DNA of 64,000 nt, taken from assembly GCA_963731105.1 (NCBI GenBank), contig CAVSUM010000010.1, positions 124,001-188,000 of the forward strand, read 5' to 3'. The notes beneath the pieces were generated by a model. That model was not told the DNA's origin and searched no databases. It saw only the letters and a list, made by a program, of their open reading frames with translations. The translations under genes and the position numbers were made by a program. Below, in pieces: positions 36,263-45,906 of the stretch (its first letter is position 1; each line of letters begins with the position of its first letter). The DNA is from RPQJ01 sp963731105. Its GTDB lineage: Bacteria; Pseudomonadota; Gammaproteobacteria; Steroidobacterales; Steroidobacteraceae.

Positions 36263-37491
36263 GCGGCTTCCCGCTGGCGGTCGAGGTCGCACTCGATCTG
36301 CATGTAGGCGCAGCGATGGCACATGAACCCAGGCGAGAACTTCAGGCCGTGGCGGTCGCGGATCTGCTGGTAGCCGACGTTGAGCGCCTCGAAGTAGCTG
36401 CGGATGCGCGCGTGGTAGTCGGGCCGGTCGCGTCCGCCCGAGGGCCACATCAGCGAGTAGATCGGGATGATGCCGCGCGCACAGAGGTCCTCGGCGCCGT
36501 CGAGCGCGAGCCGCGCCGCTTGCTCCCAGCTCATGCCGTATTCCGGGTCCAGTTCGATGCCGGCCACCATCGCCGAGTAGACGTTGCCGCGGCCCCACAG
36601 GCGCACCGCGGTCTCGAGCGACTCGATCCAGCGCTGGTAGCCGACGTAGCGGTTCTTGCCCGGGCAGATGCGCGCGAACAACGGCTCCGACCACATCTCG
36701 AGGTTGAAGCACACGTAGTCGACGAGCTGCTCGCGGCGGAACTGCTCGATCAGGTCGTCGGGCAGCGCACCGGAGCCGAGCGCCACCGGGATGCCGTAGC
36801 GGTTCTCGCGCTTCAGGAAGCGGGCCAGCTGCAGGAAGCGCTCGCCCTCCTGGCGCGCGTCGGTGAGCGAGCCACCGACGAGATAGATGTGACGGATGGT
36901 GGTCTGGCTCACCACCGCGTGCAGGCCCTGCGCCATACGCTCGAGCGTGCGCTCCGGAATCCCGACCTGCCCGGCGACCTGCCCGAGATGATGCGTGCGC
37001 TCGTCCGGCGCGCCGTACGCGCAGAACCGGCAGCGCATCGAGTCGCCCTCGTGCTTGTGCAGGAAGTACTCGCAGCCGGGCGCGACGTTGATCACCAGCA
37101 TGTCACCGTGCGTCTGCAGGCCCGCCTTCGCCAGCGGCACGCCGTCCACCGTGTAGTTCATCCACGGGTCGAGCGGCTCGAACTCGATCGGCACCTGGCG
37201 CCCGTCGCGGTCGTCGATCAGCGTGTAGCCACGCTCGCGGTCACCTTCGACGTGCCAGGGCGAATCGCCGCTGCCGTGCACACGGATCTCGGTGCCATCG
37301 CGCGTGTTGATCAGGAACGGGATGGTGGCCAGGCCCTTGCCGGTGGGGTCGGGCTCGCCCGGCTTGAAGCGGTACGGATAGAAATTCGGCATCGAGTGCT
37401 CGGCCGCACGGCCGAGCGCGTCCGTGTAGCGAATGCCCTCGCACATCACCTGCACCTTGAGCGCAGGGGATCCGGTCAGCATGTGCATCAT
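36259..37491 (-). CDS. Radical SAM protein with unusual cysteine spacing
   Basis: Intact 410-residue protein and first gene of the ebo operon. The likely [4Fe-4S] site is Cys140, Cys154 and Cys157 (GCEYFLHKHEGD then RCRFCAYG), a CX13CX2C spacing rather than the usual CX3CX2C. A second Cys group at the end, Cys391, Cys394 and Cys401, may hold another cluster. HIYLVGGSLTDARQEG and VDYVCFNLEMWSE fit the TIM-barrel core. An N-terminal extension of about 130 residues precedes the core. I do not recognise a named family; the reaction is unknown. Confidence 0.85.
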   Translation of the reverse strand: MMHMLTGSPALKVQVMCEGIRYTDALGRAAEHSMPNFYPYRFKPGEPDPTGKGLATIPFLINTRDGTEIRVHGSGDSPWHVEGDRERGYTLIDDRDGRQVPIEFEPLDPWMNYTVDGVPLAKAGLQTHGDMLVINVAPGCEYFLHKHEGDSMRCRFCAYGAPDERTHHLGQVAGQVGIPERTLERMAQGLHAVVSQTTIRHIYLVGGSLTDARQEGERFLQLARFLKRENRYGIPVALGSGALPDDLIEQFRREQLVDYVCFNLEMWSEPLFARICPGKNRYVGYQRWIESLETAVRLWGRGNVYSAMVAGIELDPEYGMSWEQAARLALDGAEDLCARGIIPIYSLMWPSGGRDRPDYHARIRSYFEALNVGYQQIRDRHGLKFSPGFMCHRCAYMQIECDLDRQREAA

Positions 37492-37522
37492 CCCACCCTT
37501 GGCCTGTTATCGTGTCCGCGCC

Positions 37523-38152
37523 GTGGCACGCACCAACGAACATCCGTCGATCCGGCCGGCGCGCTCCGTGCTGATTATTGCAGCTGCGCTGTGCATACCG
37601 CTCGTTCCCTTTTTCATAATCGGTGAAATGCCGGGCGAGCGCTGGCTGTCGGCCGCCGACGAGCACGCAGGCCTGTTCGCACTTGCCGGCGCCGGATTGC
37701 TCGCCATCGATGTGCTGCTGCCCGTGCCGTCGAGCATCGTCGGCACCATGCTCGGCGCGCGGCTCGGGTTCCTGCCGGGGTTCCTCGCCACCTTCGCGGG
37801 GATCATGATCGGGCAAGTCGGCGCCTATGCTGCCAGCCGCTGGCTGCTGCGGCGTCGCGCCGGCGAACTGCCCGCAGCGCCGACGCTGCTCGCCCTGTTC
37901 CTGAGCCGACCCGTGCCGGTGCTGGCCGAGGCGATGGCGCTGGCGGCCGGCGCCGCGCAGCTGAGCTGGCGCCAGTTTCTGCTGGCCTGCGGCGGCGGCA
38001 ACGTGGTCTATGCGTTGGCCCTGGCGCTCAACGGCGCCAAACTCGTGCCGGGTGCGCCGATCGGGCCAGGCCTGCTGCTGCCGATGCTGCTGCCAGCAGC
38101 CGGGTGGCTCGTCTGGCAGCGCTCGCGACGCTCGACGCCAAACGGAGGATGA
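37523..38152 (+). CDS. VTT/DedA-type membrane protein
   Basis: About 209 residues with five to six hydrophobic segments. The segment AIDVLLPVPSSIVGTMLGAR and the Gly-rich AGIMIGQVGAYAASRWL are typical of the SNARE-associated/VTT domain (DedA, TVP38), now linked to lipid-carrier flipping. FLSRPVPVLAEAMALAAG is the second conserved block. GTG start at 37523 chosen. It is divergent from the ebo operon with only 31 bp between starts, so the operon promoter must overlap this gene's leader. Confidence 0.75.
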   Translation: MARTNEHPSIRPARSVLIIAAALCIPLVPFFIIGEMPGERWLSAADEHAGLFALAGAGLLAIDVLLPVPSSIVGTMLGARLGFLPGFLATFAGIMIGQVGAYAASRWLLRRRAGELPAAPTLLALFLSRPVPVLAEAMALAAGAAQLSWRQFLLACGGGNVVYALALALNGAKLVPGAPIGPGLLLPMLLPAAGWLVWQRSRRSTPNGG

Positions 38153-38156
38153 ACCC

Positions 38157-38426
38157 ATGCTCGTGTTCCTGATCAATCGCACCCGCCCGGACCTGACGCC
38201 GGAGCAGTACGGCCGCCTCGCGGAACTGGCCAAGGCGTTCTATGCCAACGTGCCGCCCGGGGTAAGCCTGCGCGGAGAGTGGGCGGCGGCGGACTACTCG
38301 CGCAACTTCTCGCTGCTCGAGGCGCCGGACGTGGCGACGGTGGAACGGATGGCGGCGCCGTTCCGCGAGTTTGTGGAGGTGGACATCGTCCCGGTCAATG
38401 CAATCACTGGCTGGTCAGCTACCTGA
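38157..38426 (+). CDS. DUF3303-like small protein
   Basis: 89-residue protein starting MLVFLINRTRPDLTPEQYGR, followed by WAAADYSRNFSLLEAPDVAT and VDIVPVNAI, a ferredoxin-like alpha/beta pattern as in DUF3303/YCII-like proteins. GGAGG ribosome site 7 bp before the ATG; 4 bp after the VTT gene, so co-transcribed. Function unknown. Confidence 0.65.
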   Translation: MLVFLINRTRPDLTPEQYGRLAELAKAFYANVPPGVSLRGEWAAADYSRNFSLLEAPDVATVERMAAPFREFVEVDIVPVNAITGWSAT

Positions 38427-38678
38427 GTTTGAGCATGCCCATCCCCTAAGGGTTTGTACGTAGCTTCCCGCCCGGTACGCGATGCCAGTGCTGTCGGAAA
38501 AGCATACGATTCCGGTTGACGGACCAGAATCCGCTGACCGAAGTCAAGTCAGCATATGTCGCGTTTTCAAACAGTTATGTGTGTTTCCGGTAAGGAGGCA
38601 CGAAGTTTGCTTCTTTATTGGCAGTAGCGCTCGCCTCTTGTGAGGTGACGCTGTTCGTTCCTTTGGGAGGGGCATTAA
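38427..38678. other. Leader region of the first toroid gene
   Basis: About 250 bp, more A/T-rich than the surrounding genes, carrying the sigma-54 promoter listed separately and probably activator sites upstream of it. No reading frame is convincing. Confidence 0.5.
38596..38611 (+). promoter_or_regulatory. Sigma-54 promoter of the first toroid gene
   Basis: AGGCACGAAGTTTGCT matches the sigma-54 -24/-12 consensus TGGCACG-N4-TTGCW at all but the first base, with the GG and GC elements 12 bp apart. It lies 68 bp upstream of the ATG at 38679. An NtrC-type activator gene is at 42513-43919, and an almost identical promoter lies at 44063-44079. Confidence 0.8.
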
Positions 38679-40314
38679 ATGTTGGGCAAGAAAATCCTCA
38701 GTACCGTCGCGGCCGGCGTCATGATCGCCGCATCGGGAACCGCAGGTGCGGCTGCGAATTTCGACAACGACGTCGCGGCGTCCATCGATCTCGGACTGGC
38801 ATGGTTGGACAGCGCGGGTTGCTTCAACGGGTCGTACACCTGCGACGACGCCACAGGACTCGCGCTGCTGGCACTGCTTGAGAAGCGACCTACGGCAGCC
38901 GGTGCGCCGCAGGGCTATAACGGTGCCAGTGCCGCCGACCAGGAGCGCATGCGCCGCACCGTGCGTGTGATCATCGACCAGATCAACGCCCAGGGCACTA
39001 CCTTCTACTCGTATCGCGACGGTGCCTACATGATGGCGCTGTCCGTCTACATGCGAAGTGGCGGCCCGGACAAGGATGATGGTCCGACGACCGAACTCGA
39101 CGGCGCCCCGCTGACCCTGAAGCAGGCACTCGACAAGGCGTTCGACCGGTCTATCGTCGCGCAGCTCAAGAACCGGCCCAATGCAACGGCGCCGTGGCCC
39201 GCATCGAATGGTTACTGGTACTACACCGACGTGGGGTCGTCGGCCGCGCTGTACCCGGATTACTATCGGGATTCCTCGACGACGCAGCTGGTGGTCGCCG
39301 GGCTCGCCTCGGCGCGCGGCGCCTATCTGTCGACCGCATTTGCCGATCCCGCTCGCGCCGCACAGCTCGACGCTGCCACGGCGCTCGCACGCACGGCTTA
39401 CGAGCGCAACGGCACTCCGGGCGGCGCCTGCACAGCCGACCCACAGCCCGCCAACGAGAAGGGGCACGGCTATAACGCCGGCGACCCAAACTCGATCCAG
39501 CAGACCGCCTCGGGCCTGTGGATCCAGCTGGTCGGCGGCGCAGGCCTGAACTGGCCTGGCACCCAGAGCTACCTGCGCTGGCTGCAGAACCGCTATCGCT
39601 GGGACAACATCTCCAGCGCAGGCGTCGATGCCGGCTGGGGCAGTTCGTACTGGTACTACCTCTGGTCTTCGTTCAAGGCCTACCAGTTCCTGATCGACGC
39701 GAACACCACGCCGAGCGCCGGCAACATCGGCGTCGGTGACGTCGGCATGCTCGATCCGACCGCCGCACCGGCGTGTGCGGTCCGCCAGACGCACCGTGAT
39801 CCATCGGCGTTGCCGCGCATCGCGCTGTTCGGAACCCCGGACAGCGGCTTCTACAGCGCCGAGGCGCAGCGGGTCTATTTCGACTACGCGTACACGATCA
39901 TGGGTTACCAGTGCGCCAACGGCTATTACAACTGCAATGGCGCGCCGGGCCGCTGGGACACCTACGCCGAGCAGGCCTACGCGCTACTGGTGCTGCAGCG
40001 GTCGGTCGGCGGCGGCTGTCTCGACGCGGATCGTGACGGCATCTGCGACTCCGAAGACCCCAACGTGGTCGAACCGCCGGCTCCGCCGCCGAGCGGCGGG
40101 CTGTACTGCGATCGGCCGACCGACGGCGATACCAGGATCGACAATCGCGATCTGGCGGCCATCGTCGGCCTGCTGGGCGCGGACCTCCAGACCGGTGCCG
40201 CTGACCGGGGCGAATGCCTGGGCGAACTACAATGGCGACTCGGTCATCAGCCGGGCCGACTACGACGCCTGCAAGTTCGTGTTCGGCAACAGGTTGCCCA
40301 AGAAGTTCTACTGA
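38679..40314 (+). CDS. Secreted alpha/alpha-toroid protein with calcium-type repeats (one frameshift)
   Basis: About 545 residues. Signal peptide 1-26 (SGTAGAAA). The body shows repeated helix pairs with QQTASGLWIQLV, YWYYLWSSFKAYQFL and WDTYAEQAYALLVLQRS, the pattern of prenyltransferase/squalene-oxidase repeats; the catalytic motifs of hopene cyclases (DxDD, repeated QW boxes) are not seen, so a binding or structural role is as likely as catalysis. The C-terminus has a thrombospondin-type-3-like DADRDGICDSEDPN and two dockerin-like EF loops, DGDTRIDNRDLAAIVGLLG and NYNGDSVISRADYDACKF. A frame change near 40205 separates the two loops. GGGAGGGG ribosome site upstream of ATG 38679. Confidence 0.8.
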
Positions 40315-40347
40315 TCCGTACCCAGGGTCTCAATGACCCGGCAATCA

Positions 40348-40381
40348 GGCGGGTGACGTTGCGACGTCACCCGCCTTTTTT
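40348..40381 (+). terminator. Rho-independent terminator after the first toroid gene
   Basis: Perfect 12-bp stem GGCGGGTGACGT / ACGTCACCCGCC (40348-40359 and 40364-40375), loop TGCG, followed by TTTTTT. A textbook intrinsic terminator, so the first toroid gene is a single-gene transcript. Confidence 0.93.
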
Positions 40382-40393
40382 CATCATAGTGCC

Positions 40394-41078
40394 ATGCCCT
40401 GTCACCAATTCCTCCCCCGCCTGGCGCTGTTGCTGCTGTCGGCGGTTGCCATCGCGCAGGCGGCCCCGCCCACGCACAGGGGCTATCGACTCGCCGGCGT
40501 GATGGTGGCGGGCGACAGTTACCTGGGATTTCTCGAGCTACCGCAAGGGGAGCAGGTGCTGGTCCGTCTCGGCAGCATCGTCGACGGCGGCAAGGTGGTC
40601 GCGTTCGACGCCGGGTCGCTGCGCATCCGCTTCCCGGACGGCATCGTCGAACTTGCGCTCGAGGGCAGCGGCAAGCCGCAGACCGTGGGGTCGGCCGAAT
40701 CGGTCGTGGTCGCCGGGGACGAGCAGGGCCGTGTCATCCGGCGCGAAGTGGACGTCGGCGAGCCTGCACCGCGAGCTGGCGGACGCCGAACGAGCCGCGA
40801 GCGTGCCACGGACAAGGTCCGGGGGCCCAGCACCGGACCCGGAGCGCGCCGTCACGCAGCGCTTTGCGCCGCTGCTCGAGCTGCCCGCCGATGCGCGCGT
40901 GGTCGCCGTGAACGAGACGCGGGTCGCCTCGGCCAGCGCTGCAATCAACACTGTCGAGAAAACGCTGGCCAAGGGCATGCCCGCCCGACTCAACCTGGAG
41001 ACGCCGGACGGCATGAAGCGCGTGTACCTGATGCCCGCGGCGACCCCGGACGGCACTCCGAACACCAAGAAGCGGTAG
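40394..41078 (+). CDS. GspC-like periplasmic protein with HR and PDZ-like domains (one frameshift)
   Basis: About 228 residues. N-terminal hydrophobic signal (LALLLLSAVAIAQA), then GYRLAGVMVAGDSYLGFLEL and VLVRLGSIVDGGKVVAFDA, the homology-region fold of type II secretion protein GspC. After a frame change near 40755 it continues through a coiled SLHRELADAERAA linker to LLELPADARVVAVNETRVAS and MPARLNLETPDGMKRVYLMP, which looks like the GspC PDZ domain. In type II secretion GspC links the secretin to the inner-membrane platform. No other gsp genes are here; the neighbour is a secreted protein, so a helper role in secretion is possible. Confidence 0.65.
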
Positions 41079-41141
41079 CGCGGCAGCCCCACGGCCGCAG
41101 CTGTTTGCCGGCCCGGCCCCGCGCTCCGGTAGCCTCCGGGC

Positions 41142-42512
41142 GTGCGAATCCTCGACAGCCTGCGCGTACGCTTCATGTTGGCGGCCTTCCTGCCGCTGCT
41201 GCTCGCCATGGTTGCCGCCTGGGCCGTGGCCACCGTCGTGTTCTCGCACATGCTGCAGCAGCGTGTCTCAGACCAGCTGTCAGATGCCGCGGTCGTACTG
41301 ACCAGCGCCGGCCTGCCCTACACACCGGAGGTGCTGCGACGTATCGCCGACCTGCAGCAGGCCGGCATCAAGCTGTTTGACGCGACTGGCGTCGAGGTGC
41401 TGAGCAGCGCGGGCCCGCTGGCGGCGGACGTCATGTCGCAGCTGCACGCGCCGGGATCGACCGTGGCACCGGTCAGAATCGAACTCGCCGGCGAACCGCT
41501 GGTTGTGGTGGCACGCCCGCTGGCTGGCGGCGACGACGCACGCCCGGCCACGGTGGTGCTCGCCGGATCGCTGCGCGACGCGCGCGACGCTGCGCGACGC
41601 GCAGCGCTCGGCATGGGGCTCGCCGTGCTGGTGGCGGGTGTACTGCTTCTCGTCCTGCAGTACCTGCTGGTCCGCAGCCTCACGGAGCCGGTGCGGCGGC
41701 TGGCCGCCATGGCGGATGGCATCGCAGCAGGACGACGCGACGTCCGCACGGAGCCGGGCGCTGGCGGCGAACTCGCCGTCCTGGCGACGTCGCTCAACAA
41801 GATGGCGACGCGGCTGAGCCGCCTATGAAACCGAACTGGCGGACCGCAGCCGTCTCGCTGCCCTCGGCGAGCTGTCGGCCCGCATCGCTCACGAGATCCG
41901 CAACCCGCTCACCGGCCTCAAGCTGCACCTGCAGCTGCTCGCCGAAGGCGCGACCGAGGCACAGGCGGCCACAGTGAATCGCCTGCTCGACGAGATCGGG
42001 CGCCTCGAGCTGATCGTCGCTTCCTCGCTCGCGCTCGGTGGCGGGCAGCGCGCTGCACCGCAGCCCGGCGATCTCGTTGCCGTCGTCGAGGAAGTGCTGC
42101 AGCTGATGGAGCCGTCCCTGCGGCACCGGCACATCGACGTGACGCGACAGCTTGCGGCGTTGCCGCCAGTGACGATGGACCGCGACCGCCTCAAGCAGGC
42201 ACTGCTGAACCTCATCGCCAATGCCGCCGATGCGCTGCCCGGCGGCGGAACGATCATGGTGACGACAGCACACGACCGCGCGCAGGGCACGGTGCGGGTG
42301 AGCGTCGAGGACAGCGGCGCAGGCTTCCCGCCCGATCAGCTGGCCGGCAGCGCCAACGGCGCGGGCAGCCGCAAGCCCTTCGGCCTCGGCCTCGGCCTGC
42401 GCCTCTGCCGCGAGATCGCCACCGAGCACGGTGGCCGCCTCGAGCTGGGCCGCAGCGACGCACTCGGCGGCGCACGCGCGACGATCGAGTTGCCGGCCGA
42501 TACAATCGCCAC

Positions 42513-42531
<19 letters not shown>
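41142..42531 (+). CDS. Membrane sensor histidine kinase (one frameshift)
   Basis: About 462 residues. Transmembrane helices near residues 10-35 and 155-180 enclose a periplasmic sensor region (about 36-150); then HAMP (RSLTEPVRRLAAMADGIAAG), HisKA (LAALGELSARIAHEIRNPL) and HATPase (LNLIANAADALPGGG, GFGLGLGLRLCREIATEHGG). A single-base change near 41828, just after HAMP, breaks the frame; YETELADRSRLAALGE resumes it. GTG start at 41142. Its end overlaps the activator gene by 19 bp, so the pair is translationally coupled. NtrB/PilS-like in type; signal unknown but periplasmic. Confidence 0.88.
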
Positions 42532-43919
<1,388 letters not shown>

Positions 43920-44062
43920 ACCAGTACCGCGCTGGCGCAAATCCACGCAGCGGCAGCCCAGGTTCTGGTCACGCGCAGGCGGAGACTTGGGAGCACGACC
44001 GCAAGATCGTCGCAACCTGTTGATTCGCAAAGCGCCTGTGACACACTAGCCGCGCCGGACCG

Positions 44063-44079
44063 CTGGCACGGTCCTTGCT
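44063..44079 (+). promoter_or_regulatory. Consensus sigma-54 promoter of the toroid/MoxR operon
   Basis: CTGGCACGGTCCTTGCT is a full match to the consensus YTGGCACGrNNNTTGCW. It starts 144 bp after the stop of the sigma-54 activator gene and lies directly before the first gene of the 44-54.8 kb operon. GG and GC elements are 12 bp apart, as at 38596. Confidence 0.92.
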
Positions 44080-44093
44080 GATTCCCGATCACT

Positions 44094-44818
44094 TTGAACG
44101 CAGCTGGAACTTCCCGCGCAGCCGCCGCTGCCCTGTCGCTCGACGTGCTGGTGTTCGCCGGCACCGCGATCGTGGTGGCATTGGCACTCGGCATCGCCCG
44201 CCCCGATACGCCACCGGCCACGCGGCTGCTGCTGGCGGTCGCCACTCCCGTGCTGCTCATGCCGCTGTTCTCCAGTGAGGTTGCGCGCACCTCGAAGGCG
44301 CTTGCCGCGAGCCTCGCGGGCTGGGTCTGCTCGACGCTGCTGCTCGGAGTCGTCGCAATACTCTGCAGCGCGCGACCGGCAACGGCACAACTCGCGCCGC
44401 TGCTGATGGTCGCACTCGGCATCGTCGTCGTGACGCGGCTCGCCGCCCAGCGCGACGTCGCGCCTGCTGCAGGCCGCGGGGCTGGATGAGCCGGCGGCCC
44501 GCGAGTGGGCCCGCTGGCTGGCGGCCGCAATGCTCTGGCTGCTCGCCACCGCACCACTGTGGCTCGGTCCGCTCGCAGCGCTCGGCGCCGAGGCGGGTTT
44601 GGAACGCGCGAGCGTCATCGTGGCCGCAAGCCCGCTGGTGCACCTTGGCGTCGCCGCCGGGCAGGATCTGCTGCGCACACAGTGGTGGTATGCACACACG
44701 AGCTTCGGCTCGCTGCAGTTCGACTACCCGTCGCTCGACCGCCATCGCCCGAGCCTACGTGGCCACAGCGCTGGCGCTCGCTGCACTCAATTCCGTCATC
44801 AAGGAGTCCACCCGATGA
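44094..44818 (+). CDS. Polytopic membrane protein, first gene of the toroid/MoxR operon (two frameshifts)
   Basis: About 240 residues with roughly six hydrophobic helices (VLVFAGTAIVVALALG, LLLAVATPVLLMPLF, WVCSTLLLGVVAILC, then MLWLLATAPLWLGPLAAL). Frame changes near 44459 and 44737; the true C-terminus is probably ARAYVATALALAALNSVIKE, ending in a 4-bp overlap (ATGA) with the next gene. The N-terminus is uncertain: the frame opens with a TTG at 44094, only 16 bp after the promoter -12 box, and GTG codons near 44145 are alternatives. WWYAHTSFGSLQFDYPS is a distinctive soluble segment. No family recognised. Confidence 0.6.
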
Positions 44819-45899
44819 AGAAGCTCGCCCTCCTCGCCCTTGCCGCCACGCTGGCCATTGCGCCGGCCGCGCAGGCTGCCGACCAGATGGATCCCGCGCT
44901 CAAGGAAAAGGCGCGCCGCTCGATCGACGCGGGTCTGCACTACCTGCGCGGCCAGCAGGCCGAGAACGGCTCGCTGTCCGGCTCGGTCGGCATTACCGCG
45001 CTGGCGTTACGCGGCTTCCTCGAGAGCCATCGCGGCTACAACGAGGGCGACGGCCCGTTCGTCACGCGACCGGTCGAGTTCCTGCTGTCGAAGGTCAACG
45101 ACGACGGCTCGATCAGCGAGTCGCTGCAGAACCGCAGCTACAACACGGCTGTCTCACTGGTGGCGCTCGCGGCGACGAAGAACCCGAAGTACCAGGCCGC
45201 GATCGCCAACGGCCAGAAATTCCTGACCGGCCACCAGATCGACGAGAGCGAAGGCTATAAGCAGGATCACCGCTACTACGGCGGCGTCGGCTACGGCGGC
45301 GACGAGCGCCCCGACCTGTCGAACCTGTACCTCGCGATCGAGGGCCTGAAGGCCTCCGCCACCGACCCCAAGGACCCGGTGTGGCAGAAGGCGCTGGTGT
45401 TCGTGAATCGCTCGCAGAACCGCAGCGAGAGCAACGACCAGCCGTGGGCGGGCAACGACGGCGGCTTCGTCTACATGCCGGGCTGGAACCCGCCGGAGTT
45501 CGGCGGCAAGAACCGACATCCTACGGCGGCATGACCGCCGCCGGCCTGATCAGCCTGCTGTTCGCAGGCGTGGACCGCAACGACCCGCGCATCCAGGCCG
45601 CGTACAAGTGGATGACCACCAACTACACGCTCGAGACCAACCCGGGCACCGACGCCAAGCACGGCCTGTTCTACTTCTACAACGCGTTCGCCAAGGTGAT
45701 GGCCGCCTACGGCGACGACACCTTCACCGACGGCAAGGGGCAGGTGCACAACTGGCGCAACGAGCTGGCGCAGAAGCTGATCAGCCTGCAGGCCGCGGAC
45801 GGCTCGTGGGTCAACCCGGACTCGAACAAGTGGTGGGAGAACAACCCGCACCTCGTGACGGCATGGACGGTGATCGCGCTCGAGCAGATCGTGCGCTGA
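44815..45899 (+). CDS. Second secreted alpha/alpha-toroid protein (one frameshift)
   Basis: About 361 residues with a signal peptide (1-22, APAAQAAD). Repeated helix-pair units such as IDAGLHYLRGQQAENGSLSG, GQKFLTGHQIDES and LISLQAADGSWVNPDSNKWW match prenyltransferase/squalene-oxidase repeats; YYGGVGYGGDERPDLSNLYL and HLVTAWTVIALEQIVR are typical of the large bacterial family found beside MoxR/VWA genes. No catalytic Asp cluster of cyclases is seen. A frame change near 45522 (GGKNR to SYGGMTAAGLISLLF). Coupled to the upstream gene by ATGA and followed by the next gene after 7 bp. Confidence 0.82.
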
Positions 45900-45906
45900 C
45901 CGATCC

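Noticed and set aside
40300..40314. PEP-CTERM sorting tail on the first toroid protein
   Set aside because: The corrected C-terminus (GNRLPKKFY) has neither a PEP motif nor a membrane helix.
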